The notes: generated from the sequence alone by a model not told the origin. DNA of 64,000 nucleotides from Elysia chlorotica (GCA_003991915.1 RQTK01000929.1:124001-188000); one strand, 5' to 3'; counted from the stretch's first letter, positions 1 to 12,266 are shown. Numbers and translations are program-made.

Positions 1-860
1 CTTAAAATCATCTGCATTGTTGCACATTGATAAGTAAGAGTTCTGGGACCATGTGGTAAAAATTTTAATACTTTTTTTTAGAAGTACAAAGGGATACACT
101 TGGTTCATAGATTGACTGCAGTCTATAGCAGTTAGAGCCTTGGGTGAAAAAGTGTGCAATTACTTTAGCTGTCAAAATATAATGATTTTTGTCAAAGATA
201 TGATCATAGCCTGCGGTACACTGCTGGGAAAACTCTCACTCAAGTGGAGGAGGAATCCATGAAAAAAAAAAATATTTTTACAAGAGAAAAGATGTGAAAG
301 ACTCATTTGGGATAAACAGCCTAACAAATTGTAGCAATTTTGACCTAAAACCAATAACTCAGTTCTAAAGGGTTGGATACATCTTGATTAGGCTTTAGCT
401 AAAGTACTTGTAGGCTGTGATTTGGAAGTTAAGAGGTACCAAAGTTTAATTGGCTTGAAATGAGAGGCATGGGTAAAGGCCCTCTCTGCCTACATGAGTT
501 GCTCCTTTCAAAGGAATAAGTTGGACATAAAAATCTTTGTATGCAGAATATATGTGGCCTTTGGCAAAGTTGAGGCTGTATAAAGATAGTGGGAAAGTAA
601 TATTCATAAGAACTTTAAAAGGTTTTAACGTGAAGCATAATTATGTTATCATTATGTCAATTATGTAAATATGTGATATTGAATTTTATTTTCGTTTCAT
701 GCTCAATGGCTCTACAGTGTTATTATTATACGCAACTTCATCTTATACACTTTATTTTTGCTTCTCATCATTGCTCAATAGTTGCTCACTGCCTTCTGTT
801 CTCTCTAAGTCCACTGATCAAAGTTATTTCGGTTAATTTTCTATTCTACACTTTAATGCC
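1..860. other. No gene recognised
   Basis: AT-rich sequence with only short frames and no conserved protein or repeat boundary that I can see. The immediate 5' side of the LINE fragment (about 640-860) may be degenerate LINE sequence. Confidence 0.4.
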
Positions 861-1260
861 TTGAAGGTAAACAAAAATGTTATTGCATGGATGTTAGACT
901 TTTTAACTCAAAGAAAACAATGTGTTAAATTGAACAACACAAATTCCAGGGTGTGTAATTTGAATACTGGAGGTGTGCAGGGTTGCACACTATCTCCAAA
1001 TCTTTGCATACTCTACGCAAATGACTATAGCACACACAACACAGACGCCACATTGATAAAGTTTGCAGATGACTCTGCAATTCAGGGTTTTCTTGTAGCG
1101 GAAACACAATCATCCTATTTCGAGAGGTAGAGAAGTTTGTTAAGTGGTGAATGATGTGAAAATAACTACCCGCAACTGAGTGTTTCAGAAACAAAAGAAA
1201 TAATAATAGACTTTAGAATGCAAAAACAGAACCTACCCCAAGAACGGAGAGATATAAGAA
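861..1260 (+). pseudogene. LINE reverse transcriptase fragment (CR1/Rex-like), frameshifted
   Basis: The frame from 861 encodes GGVQGCTLSPNLCILYANDY and then LIKFADDSAIQG. These are the RT motifs GxPQGxxLSPxLFxLYxND and the catalytic FADD box. The frame stops at 1128. Related sequence resumes shifted just after it (VKW-like, then TKEIIIDFR), so this is a dead copy. The 3' end may be the tail at about 1708-1757. Confidence 0.75.
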
Positions 1261-1424
1261 CTCCTTTGTTCCTGCCTCTGTTAGACTTTCTAGAACCATA
1301 TCAATCATATTGTATCATTTCTTGCCTACATCGATCTAATTGTCATCTGTCCTTATAACATGAAGTGAAATGGGTAACATACAGATTTAACAAAAAGAGA
1401 AAGAGGGAAAAGAAAGAAAGAGAG

Positions 1425-1623
<199 letters not shown>

Positions 1624-1707
1624 GGAAGAGGGAGAGGGTGTGCAAGTTATCGATGCGTTTTCTTCATTAATGTCAATGTAAATTTTTCTGTTTCTTGCTG
1701 GTATATG

Positions 1708-1757
1708 CAACCAAAAATCCCTTCTGGGTACATGAAAGTTAATCTTATCTTATCCTC
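1708..1757 (+). repeat. LINE 3' tail (CCCTTCTGGGTA...TCTTATCTTATC)
   Basis: A short motif resembling the 3' end of many CR1/Rex-type LINEs: a CCCTTyTGGGwa core followed by a TCTTA-repeat tail. Similar tails occur near 13998-14025 and 17530-17572, so at least three LINE 3' ends are present on the + strand. Confidence 0.5.
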
Positions 1758-2203
1758 AATGTACTGAAAGCTACATCATGACATAGAAGAGATTTTGATT
1801 AAAAATTAACTCTCTTTGACGGAAAAAAAATGTCGAAATATACCCCTACATATGTTTTTTTTTCTCTTTACAGAAATGTACCCCCCAATGTACGGATAGG
1901 AATGTGTTATTCATTTTTACCTCTGTAAGGCACATGGGGTCGAAATGTACCCCCCCCCCCCCATATATGGTTCAGGTGGGAAAACATGGTATACAATTAG
2001 GGTTGACACAATTTAAATATTGATAGCAAGGCTTTTTATTTATTTCTTTTTTTTAGATAAGTGTTTTGGTGTGTTAATATTACTTAAATTATTTTTCTCT
2101 TGTGTGTCATTTCTTCTCAGCTCGAATAAATGCATTCACCTCAGAGATTTTGATGTTTGAAGAGCTGGAATGTCATCAGATCTTGAAACCGTCTTCCTCC
2201 TTC

Positions 2204-3191
2204 AGGTATTCGTGAACAGGTTGGGGCAGCCAGATACTTAATTATAATCTGGGGAATATTGATTTTTTATTCTAAATCTATCTAGCAACCAAAGATGTTA
2301 TAAAAAGTGAGCTGCATTGCCTCGATGGGATACATAGCTGTCTGTTGTTTTTTGTTGTAGATCTACGTGATTAACATTTTAAAAGAGAAAATATCAGATT
2401 GTAGAAATTAGCTACGCCTAGTAATTCAAGAGGGGGAGGGAAGATGAAAAAAAAATGGTAGAGCGTGATTGTACATGTTTTATGTTTGGGAAAGGAAGAA
2501 ATGGATTAGAGCAAAATGAGCCATCGGAAAAGCACTTGTAGATACACACACATATCTTGCTTCTTTTAGTAAAAAGAAAATCTGTTTGGATCTTTTCCCA
2601 CAAAAAGTTAGTGAATTATGTATCATTGGGGAGGCCAATTGTAATGAGAGCAAAGAAGAAACTGATCTGAATCTATCGATTAGGGGTTTTAAACCCAGAT
2701 GGGCGATACGCTGAGATTTTATCTTTGCCGTGAGTTAACTCTGACTACTGCTTACGCGCTCCTAATAAGAACGCTGCTTGGCGCTGGCATAACGGGTAGC
2801 TCTCCGACCCCAGCTCAGCGAGACGCTCACTTTTAATGGGTGACTTGAGGACGACCTTGAGACGTCACATTGTCACAGTAAACTTTGTCTTGTTCACTTA
2901 GGACTCAATATTTCTGTACTAAGAATATCAATCGGTGAAAAGGTGCGGCTTTTCCGATCTTGTCTGCTCCCATCAGTCTTATGAGCAGGCTTTGAAGAAT
3001 GTTTAAGCAAACAGGCGGACCACGAGTGGTGAAGTCTTGGTTTCTTGGTATGTTTGCTTATTACGAGATTATTGTTCGATGTTACTGACCAGTGGACGGT
3101 ATCTGTCGGTATTGATAGTGTTACTTTTTTTAAACAATGAGTGATTTGAGACCATTTTATGATTTGAGAACACCGCCCTTTGTCTATAGCG
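2204..3191 (+). repeat. Tandem segmental duplication, unit 1 (~988 bp)
   Basis: Begins AGGTATTCGTGAACAGG and ends TTTGTCTATAGCG; the next base starts unit 2 with the same beginning. The two units stay highly similar throughout, including a GC-richer core (about 2690-3050) in an AT-rich region. Unit 1 has about 107 bp (about 2405-2510) absent from unit 2. No protein frame is conserved; the conserved core could hold a non-coding RNA or control region, but I recognise none. Confidence 0.85.
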
Positions 3192-4064
3192 AGGTATTCG
3201 TGAATAGGTTGGGGCAGCCAGACTACTTAATTATAATCTGGGGAATATTGAATTATTTATTCTAAATCTATCTAGCAACTAAAGATGTTATAAAAAGTGA
3301 GCTGCATTGCCTCGATGGGATACATAGCTGTCTGTTTTTTTGTTTGTAGATCTACATTTTAAAAGAGAAAATATCAGATTGTAGATTAGAGCAAAATGAG
3401 CCAGTGGAAAAGCACTTGTAGATACACACACATATCTTGCTTCTTTTAGTAATAAAAAGAAAATCTGTTTGGATCTTTTCCCACAAAAAGCTAGTGAATT
3501 ATGTATCATTGGGGAGGCCAATTGTAAGGAGAGCGAAAAAGAAATTGGTCTGAATCTATCGATTAGGGGTTTTAAACCTAGATGGGCGATACGCTGAGAT
3601 TTTATCTTTGCCTTGAGATAACTCTGACTACTGCTTACGCGCTCCCAATAAGAACGCTGCTTGCCGCGGGCATAAAGGTTAGCTCTCCGACCCTAGGTCA
3701 GCGGGACGCCCACTTTTAATGGGTGACTTGAGGACAACCTTGAGACGTCACATTGTCACAGTAAACTTTGTCTTGTTCACTTAGGACTCAATATTTCTGT
3801 ACTAGGAATATCAATCAGTGAAAAGGTGCGGCTTTTCAGGTCTTGTCTGCTCCATCAGTCTTATGAGCAGGCTTTGAAGTATGGTTAAGCAAACAGGCGG
3901 ACCACGAATGGTGAAGTCTTGGTTTCTTGGTATGTTTGCTTATTACGAGATTATTGTTCGATGTTACTGACCAGTATCTGTCGGTATTGATAGTGCCACT
4001 TTTTTTAAACGATGAGTCTTTGAACTATTTTATTATTTGAGAACACTGCCCTTTGTCTATAGCG
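3192..4064 (+). repeat. Tandem segmental duplication, unit 2 (~873 bp)
   Basis: Head-to-tail second copy of unit 1, with the same start (AGGTATTCGTGAATAGG) and end (TTTGTCTATAGCG). It lacks the ~107-bp segment and has scattered substitutions in the shared part. After 4064 the sequence becomes unique (GTTCAGAGGAAGCG). Confidence 0.85.
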
Positions 4065-4205
4065 GTTCAGAGGAAGCGCTAAGGGAGCGGGGAGATTTAA
4101 GAAAATGTGTTTTGCCTCTGCTCAGTTCTGCATGAAGGGGGATATGAAAACAATTTGTTGTTTGTGATCACACATCAGGCAAGAGAGAGAAAATTGGTAG
4201 ATCTA

Positions 4206-4462
4206 CTCTCTGATTTGACCAATCAGAGGTATGGGGAATGGCAGCTCCTGATATGACCAATAGGCGCAACATGTAAAATTCTTATTAAAACCTACTCTCT
4301 CTGATATGACAAATCAGCGGCATGGGTTATGTCAGCTTCTCCATATGATGTGACCAAAGGCACAAGGTCGGGTGTATGACATCTACTCTCTCTCTCTCTT
4401 TCTGATATGACCAATTGGCTTTCAGGATAAAGGGTATTTACTTTCTCTGATCTGACCAATCG
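4206..4462 (+). repeat. Irregular array of a CCAAT-bearing ~19-bp motif (about six copies)
   Basis: The motif CTCTGATATGACCAATCAG and variants recur at about 4207, 4248, 4299, 4345, 4401 and 4445. CCAAT pentamers lie at 4219-4223, 4257-4261, 4411-4415 and 4456-4460; two copies have lost the box by mutation. Spacing is 35-55 bp. It lies 0.6-0.85 kb upstream of the first visible exon of the 5054-9041 gene, so a promoter role is possible but unproven. Confidence 0.6.
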
Positions 4463-5053
4463 ACAATGATGTTTTGGACAATAAACTATAACTCGTTTAT
4501 TGATCCCAGTACACATGTACATATATATATGCACTCACCTAGTGTCCGATCTCAATAAACTTCCAATTTCTTCTTTCTATCGAAAGCAAACTTACGAGGT
4601 GCCATAAAGTAAACCAAACAAAAATAATAATAACCATTCATGCATGTTAAATGCACATTGATTAGCTTTTTACGTTTTTTTTTTAAAAGATGGGGTTTTC
4701 ATTCTTTATATATCAAATTGATTTTAATAAGAATTTTACACCTTTGCCCCAACACCCCACGAGGCACTGCCGACTTCACAGTCACATTCCAATATTCCCA
4801 CTCGGCTGTAGTGGTCAGGTACTCTGGTAACAGTTTCTATTGACCACACACACACTACTAGAGTTAAGATTGGTAGCGAGGAGGTTAACATTTTTTTCAT
4901 TTGGATTTTGCATCATTCATGTGCTGAAGCAGAAAAATGGAAAATTTGACTTTAATTCACTTTTCTATTTTTCATTACCTCAAGTGTTATATATCTGCCT
5001 GATTTCAACTCAAGACTCACATGGAAAATGTTTCTTTTCTTTTCTACAGGCCC

Positions 5054-8000
5054 ATGGAAGGATTTTCTTTCATCAACAATGTGCTCACTCAACTATCAAG
5101 GTAAATAATTTTTGGTGATAAAAGGTAAAAGAAAAAGAAGAAACCAATTATTTTCGTAGCGAAGCACATTGCCATCTTCACAATTCAAAGGCTATTTACA
5201 AATATAATCACATGCACATATATTTTAAAACATCTCCATTGACTCAAATGTGTGGATACTTTAGACAATATTATAAAAATTATGATATCCAACTAAGATA
5301 ATAGATTATATGATCTTCAAATAAAATTTTGTATGATGTATGAAGATTGATAATAATGTGTTACTTTGTAAATAATGATGTTGCATGTATATTTATACAC
5401 ATCATACAGATGTTTCTCCTTTTGTTCTTATTAAAATCTATTTTAAGTGAAATCTGGAGGTTTCATTTTTTGTGTTGTTTTTTTTTCTTAACAGTTTTTC
5501 AGTTCTTGCTTCATTAAATAATGAATTTTTTTACACCTATAAAAAGCATATAATAATCAGTTATTTTTCATCGGAAACAGTCCTCAAGAATCTTGTTGAG
5601 ATATTTTTGTTGATTGTTTTTTTTATATTTTAGTTTGGAGCAAGGACATTACCTTTTGAGTCATGAGCCAGGAATGAATTTTTGTGGAATACGCACACTG
5701 AAACAGGGTGCCAGGTAAGTGATCTTACCTACATGTAGAAATTATATTATAATTATATTTATACACTACAAAATTATACCACAGTATACATCAGATTTTA
5801 CAAACTTGCTGGTTTATTTTCAGTAGTTCATTAGATGCAAGTTTGTTGAAGCCAGGTGGCCCTGGGGTAGAACATCGGTTTCCGACGCAAAAGGTCCATG
5901 GTTGGATTCCTGGCAAATTTGCTCACTACCGGTTGGGTCCATGTCATTTTAATGTTACCGGCTGAGACAGGAGTCATGATATCCCTGCCCTGTCTCATGT
6001 GTGGCAGCACAGAAAATTCTCAAACGCCAGTCTTGCGGTCCATCCACAATATAGCCTATATAGTGCTGATGTTGGACATTAAACAAACTCAACTACCTCG
6101 TTGAAGCATGTGTGGCTCAGTACTGCATTACATGATTGTTTCTAAACAGTGTTGAAAACCAATCATACCTCCCTCTACCTACACGTACAACTTTCTCTTT
6201 GTCTCTTAGGTTGTTTCTATCTGTTTGTTAGGATGTTGAGTTACATAATTGTGTATCATAATCTAGTCATATTTTGTCGATTTTATTAGTTCCAAGCACT
6301 GATATATTCAGGCAGTGCTTATGTAGCTCAAATTGTCATATTTTTGAAAAACATACATTTCAGAAAATATTTTATTACACCTATTTACACATAAGATTTC
6401 CAACTAATTGACTATAATTTTATCTCTGTGCAGGTTGGATACTATTGAGATGCCTTTGCCAGTACCTCCAGAGAGGAAGCTGTCAATGGATTCTGTGCCA
6501 TGGATTCCAATAGACCCAAACCTTTTGCTTCCATATCACATTAAACACCAGAGAATACCTGCTACATTTCTTCCCAGAGGTAACACCAATTGACAATAAC
6601 ACAAAGCTGCCAATCGTCCCGCAATTGGCGAAACAGTCCTAGTTTTTGATACCTTGTTCTGCTGTCCGGCCCGCGATTTTAAAAATGCCATTTTGTCCCG
6701 CTTTGAGCATTGAAGCCGCATGTTCTTGATGATTTTCATCCTCAACAGCGTTTACCGCAAAAAACTACAGTGGAAACCTCATAATTCGAATTGCTTGGGA
6801 TTTGATCTACATTTCGAATTAAGAGGATTTGAATTACAGAAGGGGACATATCTGAATCACAAAAGTGTTAAAATTAGGAGACAGTTACTTACCTTATATG
6901 AAAAGCTGCGTTCAAGATAGTTTCCTATTGTTTTCTTTCTAAAGAAATCTTTTCCTAACCTATTTCTCTTAAGACATGCCTTAGGCTGCAATATGCATTG
7001 AATTCTGCTTGACAGTATTTAAATGCCTATTGGTGGTGTGAGCTTCAAATCAAGAGAAACCAGAAAATTTTCTTATTGTAAGTCTGATTTCAATAGAGCC
7101 AAAAAGAAAAAAATTGACCTATTCCTTTGCAAAATTTGGTTTATGAAAAATTTGAATTATCAGACTTGTTTTGTGAGGTTTGCACTGTACAACTTCATTT
7201 CATTTTGTTTTGTTTTGTACTGACTAATGAGCGGCACATTTATTTCCATGGACAGTTTGCCCATATTGAGTTTTAGTAATGAAAAAACCACCTTGGGTCT
7301 AAACCTAGTAGTGCTATGAGCCAAGGCCGGGTCAAAATGACAAGGCGTTGTTGTTTTTTAAGTCACATTTTCAGATGTATACCAAATGTCTGGGTTCGTG
7401 TACCTGACTGCTCACTATCTTAGTCCGCGCAGGATCTGGGAAGAGCTCTGCATTATTGCCTGTGAATCATATAGCATCGATGCAGATTAATACAACATGG
7501 CAAATAGACATACGCATGCTTTCCAGGAAGGAAAGATTTACATATCATTTATCAATGGAACTCAAAACATAAGCTTTGCCCTAATGCATCGCTATTATGC
7601 CGTTGTCTGCAACAAGACATGTCATACTTAAATGCCTTGATGTAGTTGACAATAGAGCTGGCTCGTACTTGCAAGAATGAGTCTGACTCGCTTCTCTCTG
7701 CGACGAGTTACAAGTCACTACTCCCTACTGGCCAGTACGAGTCACTGTTCTATCAACTCACGCACGAGTCACAAGTCATTGCTCTATTCTACTCTTACGA
7801 GCGACTGTTCGGTGAGTTAGTGCGCCAGTCTCTGCTTGCTAGAACTGGAAGCGGAGGAGAGGGGCCCAAGAGGCTGGCTTAGGACTAGTGTCTGAGCAAC
7901 TTTTATTTTAGGGGGTGGATCTGGCACCGTAGCGTCAGGCATTTCACTGTCCAACTTCTGGTGTGGTGGGTGGGGAGCAGGGTGGTAGAAAGTATGACAG

Positions 8001-9041
8001 CATGCACACCGTGTATCTCATTCTGCTGAGATAGTTTTGTGTCCGAAGTCATAATTTGTGCGCATTATAATCAAAGCCTGGTATTTTAGTTTATTATGTC
8101 TTCATAGCCAAGTCATTCCATTAAGACTTAGTCTAAGACTAGTAAGCGTCACAGGGTTTCAGCTACTGTTGTTACATTCGCATGTTGTCATGCCCCCGAA
8201 CCCTTTTAGTTTAGCTTCCGCCTTTTGCGGTCGTTTCTGCACTGAAAGTGTCCCTCTTTTTGAGAAACTTAGGTTGGCAGCTCTGATAACTCATTTCAGA
8301 AATGTTGAGGAAAAATGTTTATTTTTTTTTTAAATTTTTGCTAAATGAAAGACTTATGGGATCAAATGAAACTGAGACAGCAGAAACGACTTGGACAGTA
8401 TGATTATAGAAACAGAGTCGAAAAAATTGATTTGCAGTAAACAGTGTGTTTTTATTACTGTCGTTAAAATTTTTTTTATAAAAAAAAACAAGATTGTATA
8501 GCAAAATGGTCTACATAATTGAAAATTACGCTGATAAATGCCTGATCATCGCTCTGAAATGAAAAAAAAATTGTGCCTTCCCTACATATTGTTTAGAAAA
8601 AACAAAAAAAACAATTAACGACAATGTTTGATTAAATAATAATATGATCTTTAACAGAGCCATAGGTAAAAAACTGACCTAAAGAACAACTTGTATGTTA
8701 CCTTTGAAAATTCAACCAAAATGTGCAGGATAAAAAATACTCCTCATTGCAACTAATTATGGAATATTGATACTGCACTACAAAATAGATCCCTCAGTCT
8801 TTATTCCAGTATTAAGGTATCTTTTGTCTTTTCCCATAATCTTTGACATGAAAAAAAAATTATGCTTTATTGATTCTGTTAAAATATTTCTCTTTTTTTG
8901 TGTGCTTTTCTTACAGATGTGGAAGTAGTACCGGGGTCAAAGAAAAAGCCACCACAAGCTAAAGTTACGTCAAACTTTACCAACAAGAAAAAGAAAAAGA
9001 AAAAAAAATTTCAAAAGAACAAGGAGCGGGAGTTCTTTTGA
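5054..9041 (+). CDS. Small basic protein of unknown function, 4 coding exons, 132 aa
   Basis: Exons 5054-5100, 5634-5714, 6434-6579 and 8917-9041 join in a single open frame with GT/AG introns and consistent phases. The start is the ATG in GCCCATGG, a good Kozak context, four bases into an exon preceded by a strong polypyrimidine tract and TACAG. A non-coding first exon therefore probably lies upstream, and an upstream coding exon cannot be excluded. The protein begins MEGFSFINNVLTQLSS, has a proline-rich middle (MPLPVPPERK, VPWIPIDPNLLLPYHI) and ends in a lysine-rich tail (TNKKKKKKK, then FQKNKEREFF). I see no signal peptide, membrane segment or known domain. The basic tail suggests a nuclear or nucleolar protein, but this is inference. 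The stop is followed by a polyadenylation signal. Intron 2 (5715-6433) holds a SINE and intron 3 (6580-8916) a pogo-like MITE. I do not recognise the family. The exon structure is strong, the function unknown. Confidence 0.75.
5853..6099 (+). mobile_element. tRNA-derived SINE, copy 1, full-length, TSD GTTGAAGC
   Basis: The head resembles a tRNA gene with an A-box-like GGTGGCCCTGGGGTAG (5855-5870) and a B-box-like GGTTGGATTCC (5900-5910). The body includes GCTGAGACAGGAGTCATG and a conserved 3' end (CACAATATAGCCTATATAGTGCTGATGTTGGAC read in two parts, then AAACAAACTCAAC). Perfect 8-bp duplications GTTGAAGC lie at 5845-5852 and 6100-6107. The copy sits in intron 2 of the small unknown gene. Confidence 0.88.
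6768..7187 (+). mobile_element. pogo/Tigger-like MITE, 420 bp, TA TSD
   Basis: The left end CAGTGGAAACCTCATAATTC and right end ...GTGAGGTTTGCACTG are imperfect terminal inverted repeats. Both are flanked by TA (6766-6767 and 7188-7189). The TIR sequence resembles Tc1/mariner pogo-group elements. No transposase frame, hence non-autonomous. In intron 3 of the small gene. Confidence 0.8.
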
Positions 9042-9099
9042 AAACAACTTATGGGCTGAAATTAATTGTTGAAATGCTTGTATTTTCTATGATAATTCC

Positions 9100-9105
9100 A
9101 ATAAA
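9100..9105 (+). promoter_or_regulatory. Polyadenylation signal AATAAA of the 5054-9041 gene
   Basis: An AATAAA hexamer lies about 60 bases after the stop codon and is followed by a genomic A-run. This supports 9041 as a genuine gene end with a very short 3' UTR. Confidence 0.6.
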
Positions 9106-9718
9106 GTTAAAAAAAAAAAAGTCTGTGAGATACTGTAACAAAAATATGAGTGATATCCAGAAGCCTTAAAATAAGAAAAATTTAAAACAAATGCCACCTT
9201 TAACATAATTTGTGAAAGACTAAAACCATTTTTATAGACGTCCAGTAAATACCTCTGAAATTTTAATTTGACTTAGTTGCTGGTATTCACTAACTTGTCA
9301 CAATCACCAATCTAATAAGGCTGACAAATTGTATACACTAACAAGTTCCTCTTGCAGCCACCTTCTAGCTTAGCAATTTTTTTTCCTCTCATCATGTCAC
9401 TCTCCAACCACTGACTGACTGACTTGGCAAATTTCAATAAATGATCACATTACATATCACAGGGTACGAGTATGGTGTAAGTGAGACTCGCCAAAATGCT
9501 AGTGCAAATCATGTTTCATTGTAAAGGTGAAAATGAGATCTATCAGATAAAAAATGGCTAATACTAATAGGTTTTTGCTTTATCATATTAGAAACTTGTG
9601 TGGAATTTGAAAGAGAAATAAGGAAATTAAAAAATTTTTTTTTATTGATAATCTAAAAAAAAAGCCAAAAAAAAACTTATGTCAAAATCGCAGCACACTG
9701 ACGATATGATTTTAATTA

Positions 9719-10761
9719 CAGGGTTCCCAGCCAACTTGGACATTAGATTTTTATTTTTCAGAGTGACCGGGCCTTAGAATGTAAATCTAAGCATCAATAC
9801 TGCAATTTGTCAACACCGTATTCCCGCTAATTATGGCGTCTGTTGTGAGCACTGGCCGTTGCAGACATATATCGATCTGGTGCATTTAATTGATAGAGTA
9901 CGGTACAGAAGGAACATCACAATCCTGCGACATGGAGTTGATCGAGTTGGCTGTGAGTACCGAAAAAATTGTGCTGATTGGTCGTTATAAAAAGAATGGG
10001 CCAATTATGACAAGGCTAACAACTGAAGTGGGGCCTATTTCTTGAACAACAATATTTACAAATAATAAAGTGTAAATTTTCGCCTACGTTAAGGATTGTA
10101 GAGTATCTTATATTGCATTGATCAATCTAGATCTAGATAAGATCTGTTAAAATGCCTGGCAGTACGTTCCAGGACAAGTGGCTTAGTGATCCCGATTTCA
10201 ATCCATGGATTGCGATAGGCAAATGTCCAAATTCGGCGATGTGTACAGTTTGTAAAAATGACAAACCCATTGAGCTTAGCATCATGGGCAGAACTGCTGT
10301 TGTTTCCCACATAAATGGAAAAAAACATAGAGAAAAATGGCAGCTCGGATGAACCAGAACTACAAAATCCAATAATGCCTTACACAGTGGGCTATGGCTG
10401 CCAAAAAGGCAATGTGCAAAATAAATGTAGATGGTGCATAACATCAGACAGGGTTAATACATTTATACTAGGGATGTGCTTAAAGTTCAGCACAGATTTC
10501 AATGTTATTCTAACTGATGGAGATGATGATCATCTGATAAAAACGGAAAAAAAAAATACTAGTTCTTTTATTCTTTTATGGTAAGTTGAAATTTGTGATA
10601 TCTTTCTTTCTGTATCTCATTAATTTTTTTTCTCTTAATTTAATTTATTAACTATTTGTGAAAATTAATGCTTTAGATTTCTTGATGAAACAACATGAAT
10701 TTAATCTTAAAAACAGGAAAAGGTCGGGAATTTTGTTTTCATTTTTTGGCTGGGAACCCTG
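9719..10761 (+). mobile_element. hAT-like TIR element carrying a BED-type zinc-finger exon
   Basis: Perfect 16-bp terminal inverted repeats CAGGGTTCCCAGCCAA (9719-9734) and TTGGCTGGGAACCCTG (10746-10761) bound 1043 bp. CAGGG ends suit the hAT superfamily; no clean 8-bp target duplication is visible. Inside is a frame from ATG 10152 that begins MPGSTFQDKWLSDPDFNPW and contains MCTVCKND...SHINGKKH, a C-x2-C/H-x5-H finger typical of BED-type N-termini. The frame ends early (10352). No transposase catalytic domain is present, so it is non-autonomous or internally deleted. Confidence 0.7.
9961..10450 (+). repeat. BED-finger module, copy 1
   Basis: 490 bp almost identical to 11227-11714. It includes an inverted CCAAT (ATTGG, 9977-9981), a TATA-like TATAAAA (9986), an untranslated leader and the finger frame from 10152. 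In this copy the start and finger are in one frame, but it shifts after SHINGKKHR and ends in REKWQLG. Confidence 0.85.
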
Positions 10762-11226
10762 TTATTAGTATTATCCAACCACCATCTAACATTTTCAAAC
10801 CCATCAATTCATTCTTCAATTTTTAAAAAATTTGTTCACTTATGGTAAGGACATACATAGTAAAAGAGAAAGCAGGAAATCAAGCCAAGTCAGCGGTCTA
10901 GATATGTATCGTTTTTAACTGTAATCTAGTCAAAACAATAGGCACTGTATACTGGGATGAATACAACATACAACAAATTATGCTTAGAAATATGTTTGGA
11001 GCGCTTACAGGATAATCATCAGACTTTTATTGATATTAAAATAAAATCAAATTGATAATTCACTTGAACTAAAGAGCTCTCTGCGCAAGAATACACTTCA
11101 AAAAGGTGTACAAAAATTGGAGTTTTAAAATGTTAATGCATTTTTTTTGCTAGTTTCCAGTGACATTGTTACAAACTTCAATGTACTTGCACAAATTTCA
11201 CAACACTGCAATACAGCATGGATTTG

Positions 11227-11714
11227 CGAAAAAATTGTGCTGATTGGTCGTTATAAAAAGAATGGGCCAATTACGACAAGGCTAACAACTGAAGTGGGGC
11301 CTATTTCTTGAACAACAATATTTACAAATAATAAAGTGTAAATTTTCGCCTACGTTAAGGATTGTAGAGTATCTTGTATTGCATTGATCAATCTAGATCT
11401 GGATAAGATCTGTTAAAATGCCTGGCAGTAGTTCCAGGACAAGTGGCTTAGTGATCCCGATTTCAGTCCATGGATTGCGATAGGCAAATGTCCAAATTCG
11501 GCGATGTGTACAGTTTGTAAAAATGACAAACCCATTGAGCTTAGCATCATGGGCAGAACTGCTGTTGTTTCCCACATAAATGGAAAAAAACATAGGAAAA
11601 ATGGCAGCTCGGATGAACCAGCTATGAAAAATCCAATAATGCCTTACACAGTGGGCTATGGCTGCCAAAAAGGCAATGTGCAAAATAAATGTAGATGGTG
11701 CATAACATCAGACA
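11227..11714 (+). repeat. BED-finger module, copy 2, without visible TIRs
   Basis: Second copy 1.27 kb from the first, with ATTGG at 11243-11247 and TATAAAA at 11252-11258. A one-base loss in the first codons puts the ATG out of frame with the finger. The finger itself (MCTVCKNDKPIEL) then stays open to KNKCRWC-like sequence and a stop at 11725. No CAGGGTTCCC end is found on either side. Confidence 0.8.
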
Positions 11715-12261
11715 TTAAAATATAGTGCAAACAGGCAATACATAGGCCTATGTCTGAAGATTGGATCTGTGAGACAGGCCACAGTGGGATGGCCAAGATG
11801 GTATCATTTTCAGCCTATAATTTCAGGCATCTGAGAAAATTATGCCTCCAATTTTTTTGCACTCCCCCCCACCCCCTCCTTAAACCCCAATGTTCAACCA
11901 GACTATGTAACTTAGAATTTCTGGTCCAGCCGTTCTAATCTTAGACTAACCTGAGTACCGCCTCCCACTCGCACACATTCATATTTTTTCGGACATGAAA
12001 GATGTCAACAGCTTTTTCATATAATTTATGAAATAATCAAAATTGGTGAAAACATTTCCAGACATTTAAAAGTTATTTGAAACTGTTATTGCAACACTGG
12101 TATCATCGTCTGAAACAAGAGACATGTTTCAGTACTTGAGAGGAATAAAAATATGGCGCAACCCCATGGATCAAGACAGGCTGTATTATCAACACACAAG
12201 GAATTTATTGCTGAGGAGCCGTAATTTAATAGGACAGTCATAGACACGTTTTCTACTAAAA

Positions 12262-12266
<5 letters not shown>

